A stretch of 64,000 bases of DNA from Domibacillus iocasae. GTDB lineage: Bacteria > Bacillota > Bacilli > Bacillales > Domibacillaceae. Shown here piece by piece: positions 61,600 through 64,000 of this stretch. Made by a program: the position numbers and the translations under genes. The DNA is taken from the NCBI RefSeq assembly GCF_001750285.1, contig NZ_MAMP01000012.1, forward strand, positions 186,001-250,000, in the 5' to 3' direction. The notes beneath the pieces are model-generated. The model made no database searches. It was not told the origin of the DNA and was given only the letters and a program-made list of their open reading frames with translations. Within the stretch, counting starts at the first letter, position 1. Every line of letters starts with the position of its first letter.

Positions 61600-63039
61600 T
61601 TAAAATGTTGTAAAATGCAGTAGTTTTTGAAAGGTGTAGATCATTCGTTTGCCTAGCGATATGTCGTCATCGTGTTTTTCATAGTTATCAGTATAAAGAG
61701 CGCCTTTATTTTCCCATAACATATGGACATAATCGTTTACCTCACGAATGATACGGCTGTCATTTTCCGCTCTTATTTTCACATTGGTTTCCGGGTTGTA
61801 ATTGTTTAAATTTCGTGACGTATGATTGGCGGATCCACTGATGATCACGGATTCATTCTGATGCTTTACGTACATCATTTTCGGATGGAACTGTTCCGGT
61901 GAATGGGCAAACCAGCGTATTTCTACTTTGTTGTCTGTGTCTTCCCGCAGTTCAGCTGCCATCGGGATATTCGGCAGGCCTGTTTTTTTGCGTCCGAATG
62001 AATTTTTGTTTGTATCAAGAATGAGCTTTACGTCCACCCCGCGATCTGCCGCATCGGTCAGTCCTTCAATAATAGTCCGGTCGGCTAAATAAAACATCGT
62101 CAGCCAAATTTCATCGCCTTTTTTTGCTGCTTCAATTTCATCGTGGACCGCCTCTTGAATTTTCCCTTCTGTTACAAGCTGGACATGAACATCCCCTTCA
62201 TTTTGATGCGGGTCAACGGAATCTGGAAAATTGATTTCACGCCGAGTGTCCGCAGCCGCTTTTTCACTTTTAAGCATGTCTTCAACGAGCGCTCCTTTTA
62301 CTTCAAACGCCACGTTGGCAAAATAATAGCTCGCATCATGCGGATTTGCCGAGCTGATCAGTGTTGTTTGTTCCGTCGTAATCGTTTTCCGGTGATTGGC
62401 TTTTACATTAAAGAGTTTTAGATATGAACGCACTGTCATATCCGGCGCCATGTCGGAAAATACGTTTGGCAGCCATCCATTTTGGCTGTCGCCCCACCAT
62501 GTAAACAGCATCCGATAAAATCCGCTGTAGACCGGTGTCGGGTCCCTAAACGCATCCATATTCGTTTCCACTACCTCGATACCTGCCTTTTTCATTTGCT
62601 CAAATTCCGGCACGGAATGAGATCGGTATGATGAATTCACCTCATCTGTGATGAAAATAATGGGCATATCCGGGTTTGCTTCTTTTTTAGCCAGTAATGC
62701 ATCTGTTATTGCTCGAACATTCGCCGGATATTCTTTCTTTTTTTCATGGTACGAATTGAATAAAAAATAATCGAGAACAATAAATCGTTCTGCTTCGTTT
62801 ATAATTTCGAGCGTTCTTGTGAAAATTTCCTCACGAAAAAATTTCTCACCATTTTTTTCACCTGAGAGATTATAGAAAAAATCGACGTCTTCTTCCTTAA
62901 CCATATATTCATTGCTTTCATACGAAATGTTTTCTGGCAGCGGCCGGTAGACGTTATATAGCATAATCATGACATATAAAGACAAAAAAAGGATGGCGAA
63001 TAAGCGCCTCCTCCCCCATTTATCCAATCTTTTTTTCAT
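61600..63039 (-). CDS. phospholipase D family membrane protein (cardiolipin synthase-like)
   Basis: 479 residues. N-terminal membrane anchor (LFAILFLSLYVMIMLYNVYR), then two PLD half-domains. The HKD motifs are modified: NHRKTITTEQTTLISSANP (H-x-K) and FHPKMMYVKHQNESVIISGS (H-x-K), each with the following Ser/Asn (SANP, SANHTSRN). Cardiolipin synthase, another phosphatidyltransferase or a nuclease-like role are possible. ATG 63039 has GGGGGA upstream; the frame extends to 63117 without one. It lies 74 bases downstream of the thiolase gene. Confidence 0.82.
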   Translation of the reverse strand: MKKRLDKWGRRRLFAILFLSLYVMIMLYNVYRPLPENISYESNEYMVKEEDVDFFYNLSGEKNGEKFFREEIFTRTLEIINEAERFIVLDYFLFNSYHEKKKEYPANVRAITDALLAKKEANPDMPIIFITDEVNSSYRSHSVPEFEQMKKAGIEVVETNMDAFRDPTPVYSGFYRMLFTWWGDSQNGWLPNVFSDMAPDMTVRSYLKLFNVKANHRKTITTEQTTLISSANPHDASYYFANVAFEVKGALVEDMLKSEKAAADTRREINFPDSVDPHQNEGDVHVQLVTEGKIQEAVHDEIEAAKKGDEIWLTMFYLADRTIIEGLTDAADRGVDVKLILDTNKNSFGRKKTGLPNIPMAAELREDTDNKVEIRWFAHSPEQFHPKMMYVKHQNESVIISGSANHTSRNLNNYNPETNVKIRAENDSRIIREVNDYVHMLWENKGALYTDNYEKHDDDISLGKRMIYTFQKLLHFTTF

Positions 63040-63113
63040 AACGGATCCCCCATTCTCTCTATTTCTTTTATCATACCCATGCCTGTAGGGGGAAAAACCA
63101 GCTGAAATATTTT

Positions 63114-64000
63114 TCAAACACGTTCAAACAGCATCGCAACGCCAATTCCACCGGCACTTCCGACTGCGGCAATCCCATACGCTTCTTTGCGCTGCTGCAT
63201 ACCGTAAAAAAGCCGCAGTACGAGCATCGCGCCTGATGCGCCATATGGATGACCTAACGCAAGTCCTCCTCCGTCCGGATTTAATTTTCGGAACGGAATG
63301 TTCAGTTTTCGGGCCGCATAGACCATTTTTACCGCAAACGCCTCATTTATTTCCCATACGTCAATATGTGAGGAGGATAAGCCGGTTTTTTGAAGCAGTT
63401 TTTCAATTGCCGGAACAGGTGTTGCAGCCGGAAAGTTGGGATCGGCACCGGCCACAGCACTTGCAACTACTTTTAAGCCCGGTGCTTTGACAGATGTCAT
63501 TGTCACGGCACATGCCGCATCGTTAAAGGCTGATGCATTCAAGGGAGTCACAGTGCCCCCTTTTTTAAAAGAGGCTTTCGCACGCGGCGCCATTTTTTCA
63601 ATCGGACGTTTTTTCAGGGCTGCTTCATCCTTCGTATGGCCGGCAATCGGCACAATTTCATCAACAAACCGCTGTTTTTTTATCGATTCTCCGTATCTTT
63701 TATAGCTTAAAACCGCGTAATCATCCTGTTCTTTCCGGGAGATATGTTCCCGTTCAGCGAGCCATTCTGCTGCGATGCCCATTTCAGGATCGCCAATCAA
63801 TTCCGGGGAAAAGACGGCTTTTTCCGGACGGGGTGATGTGCTGGAACTTTCACATCCGCCTGCAATGATGGATTGTGCTTCTCCGGATTGAATAAGCGCA
63901 GCACCAAGCCGGATCGCTTCTAAACCGGACGAACATTGCCGGTCAATCGTCAAGCCGGGAACCGCTTCAGGAAGTCCAGCTATTAATGAAGACAAGCGGG
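63114..64000 (-). CDS. thiolase family protein (5' end beyond the window)
   Basis: The C-terminal 295 residues or so of an acetyl-CoA acetyltransferase-type thiolase; the frame runs off the right edge. The nucleophile Cys is present (LTIDRQCSSGLEAI), as are NEAFAV and GHPYGASGAMLVLRLF (His). The second catalytic Cys of the usual C-x-G-G-G near the C-terminus is replaced: the segment reads AAVGSAGGIGVAMLFE. Without that Cys normal thiolysis would be impaired, so this may be a divergent paralogue with another role. Confidence 0.85.
   Translation of the reverse strand, partial: RLSSLIAGLPEAVPGLTIDRQCSSGLEAIRLGAALIQSGEAQSIIAGGCESSSTSPRPEKAVFSPELIGDPEMGIAAEWLAEREHISRKEQDDYAVLSYKRYGESIKKQRFVDEIVPIAGHTKDEAALKKRPIEKMAPRAKASFKKGGTVTPLNASAFNDAACAVTMTSVKAPGLKVVASAVAGADPNFPAATPVPAIEKLLQKTGLSSSHIDVWEINEAFAVKMVYAARKLNIPFRKLNPDGGGLALGHPYGASGAMLVLRLFYGMQQRKEAYGIAAVGSAGGIGVAMLFERV

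Overview
The window reads as chromosomal DNA of a Bacillaceae species outside the close B. subtilis group. It has a cytochrome aa3-600 menaquinol oxidase operon (qoxABCD), sporulation genes (a CotF-family coat protein, a SleL/YaaH-like cortex hydrolase, glcU-gdh), the yrhD/E/F/G formate genes, a YtpB-type terpene synthase, AGGAGG-type ribosome sites and intrinsic terminators. A gene for replication terminator protein (rtp, 61129-61488) suggests that the window lies near the replication terminus. That fits the number of decayed genes and gene fragments. No rRNA, tRNA, CRISPR array, intact insertion sequence or prophage was seen.

Layout. 1-3151: end of a cysC-like gene, siroheme genes cobA-sirB-sirC and a TSUP anion exporter, forming a sulfate/sulfite assimilation operon. 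3270-5860: a gene graveyard with a nucleotidyltransferase relic, a truncated tyrosine recombinase, a decayed reverse-strand gene and a diverged repeat. 6160-11218: chemoreceptor, DUF1992 protein, a probable type I toxin-antitoxin locus, a broken Na+/Ca2+ exchanger, a FUSC-type exporter and a DJ-1/PfpI protein. 11522-15309: qoxABCD. 15344-25980: MOSC protein, coat protein, CDF transporter, GAF-STAS protein, LysM-GH18 hydrolase, acetamidase/formamidase and glcU-gdh, where gdh carries a C-terminal frameshift.

26580-33349: a salA-like Mrp ATPase and a formate block: fdhF-type formate dehydrogenase with its DUF1641 partner on the minus strand, and a DUF2294 protein and an FNT formate/nitrite transporter on the plus strand. 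Both the dehydrogenase and the transporter have terminator-like hairpins in their leaders. 33691-40175: a zinc-finger miniprotein, a tandem-repeat protein, an ABC-F ATPase, ypsA, purT (formate-dependent purine synthesis, with possible PurR boxes) and a zinc-ribbon CHAD protein. 40511-47701: two c-di-GMP proteins and a PAS histidine kinase/response regulator pair. 47984-55336: an OpuF/EgtU-like ABC transporter, TerC, terpene synthase, relics of alcohol dehydrogenase, universal stress protein and SDR genes, CoA-disulfide reductase-like protein and a small acetyltransferase. 55487-60513: hemolysin III, then citrate sensing and uptake (TctC-like protein, citT, citS, citM). 60770-64000: acidic lipoprotein, rtp, a PLD-family protein and a thiolase cut by the window end.

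The most unusual observations are two decayed genes whose frameshifts fall on perfect inverted repeats, a compact RatA/TxpA-like toxin-antitoxin locus, and the paired leader hairpins of the formate genes. All calls come from reading the sequence by eye; no database search was run.
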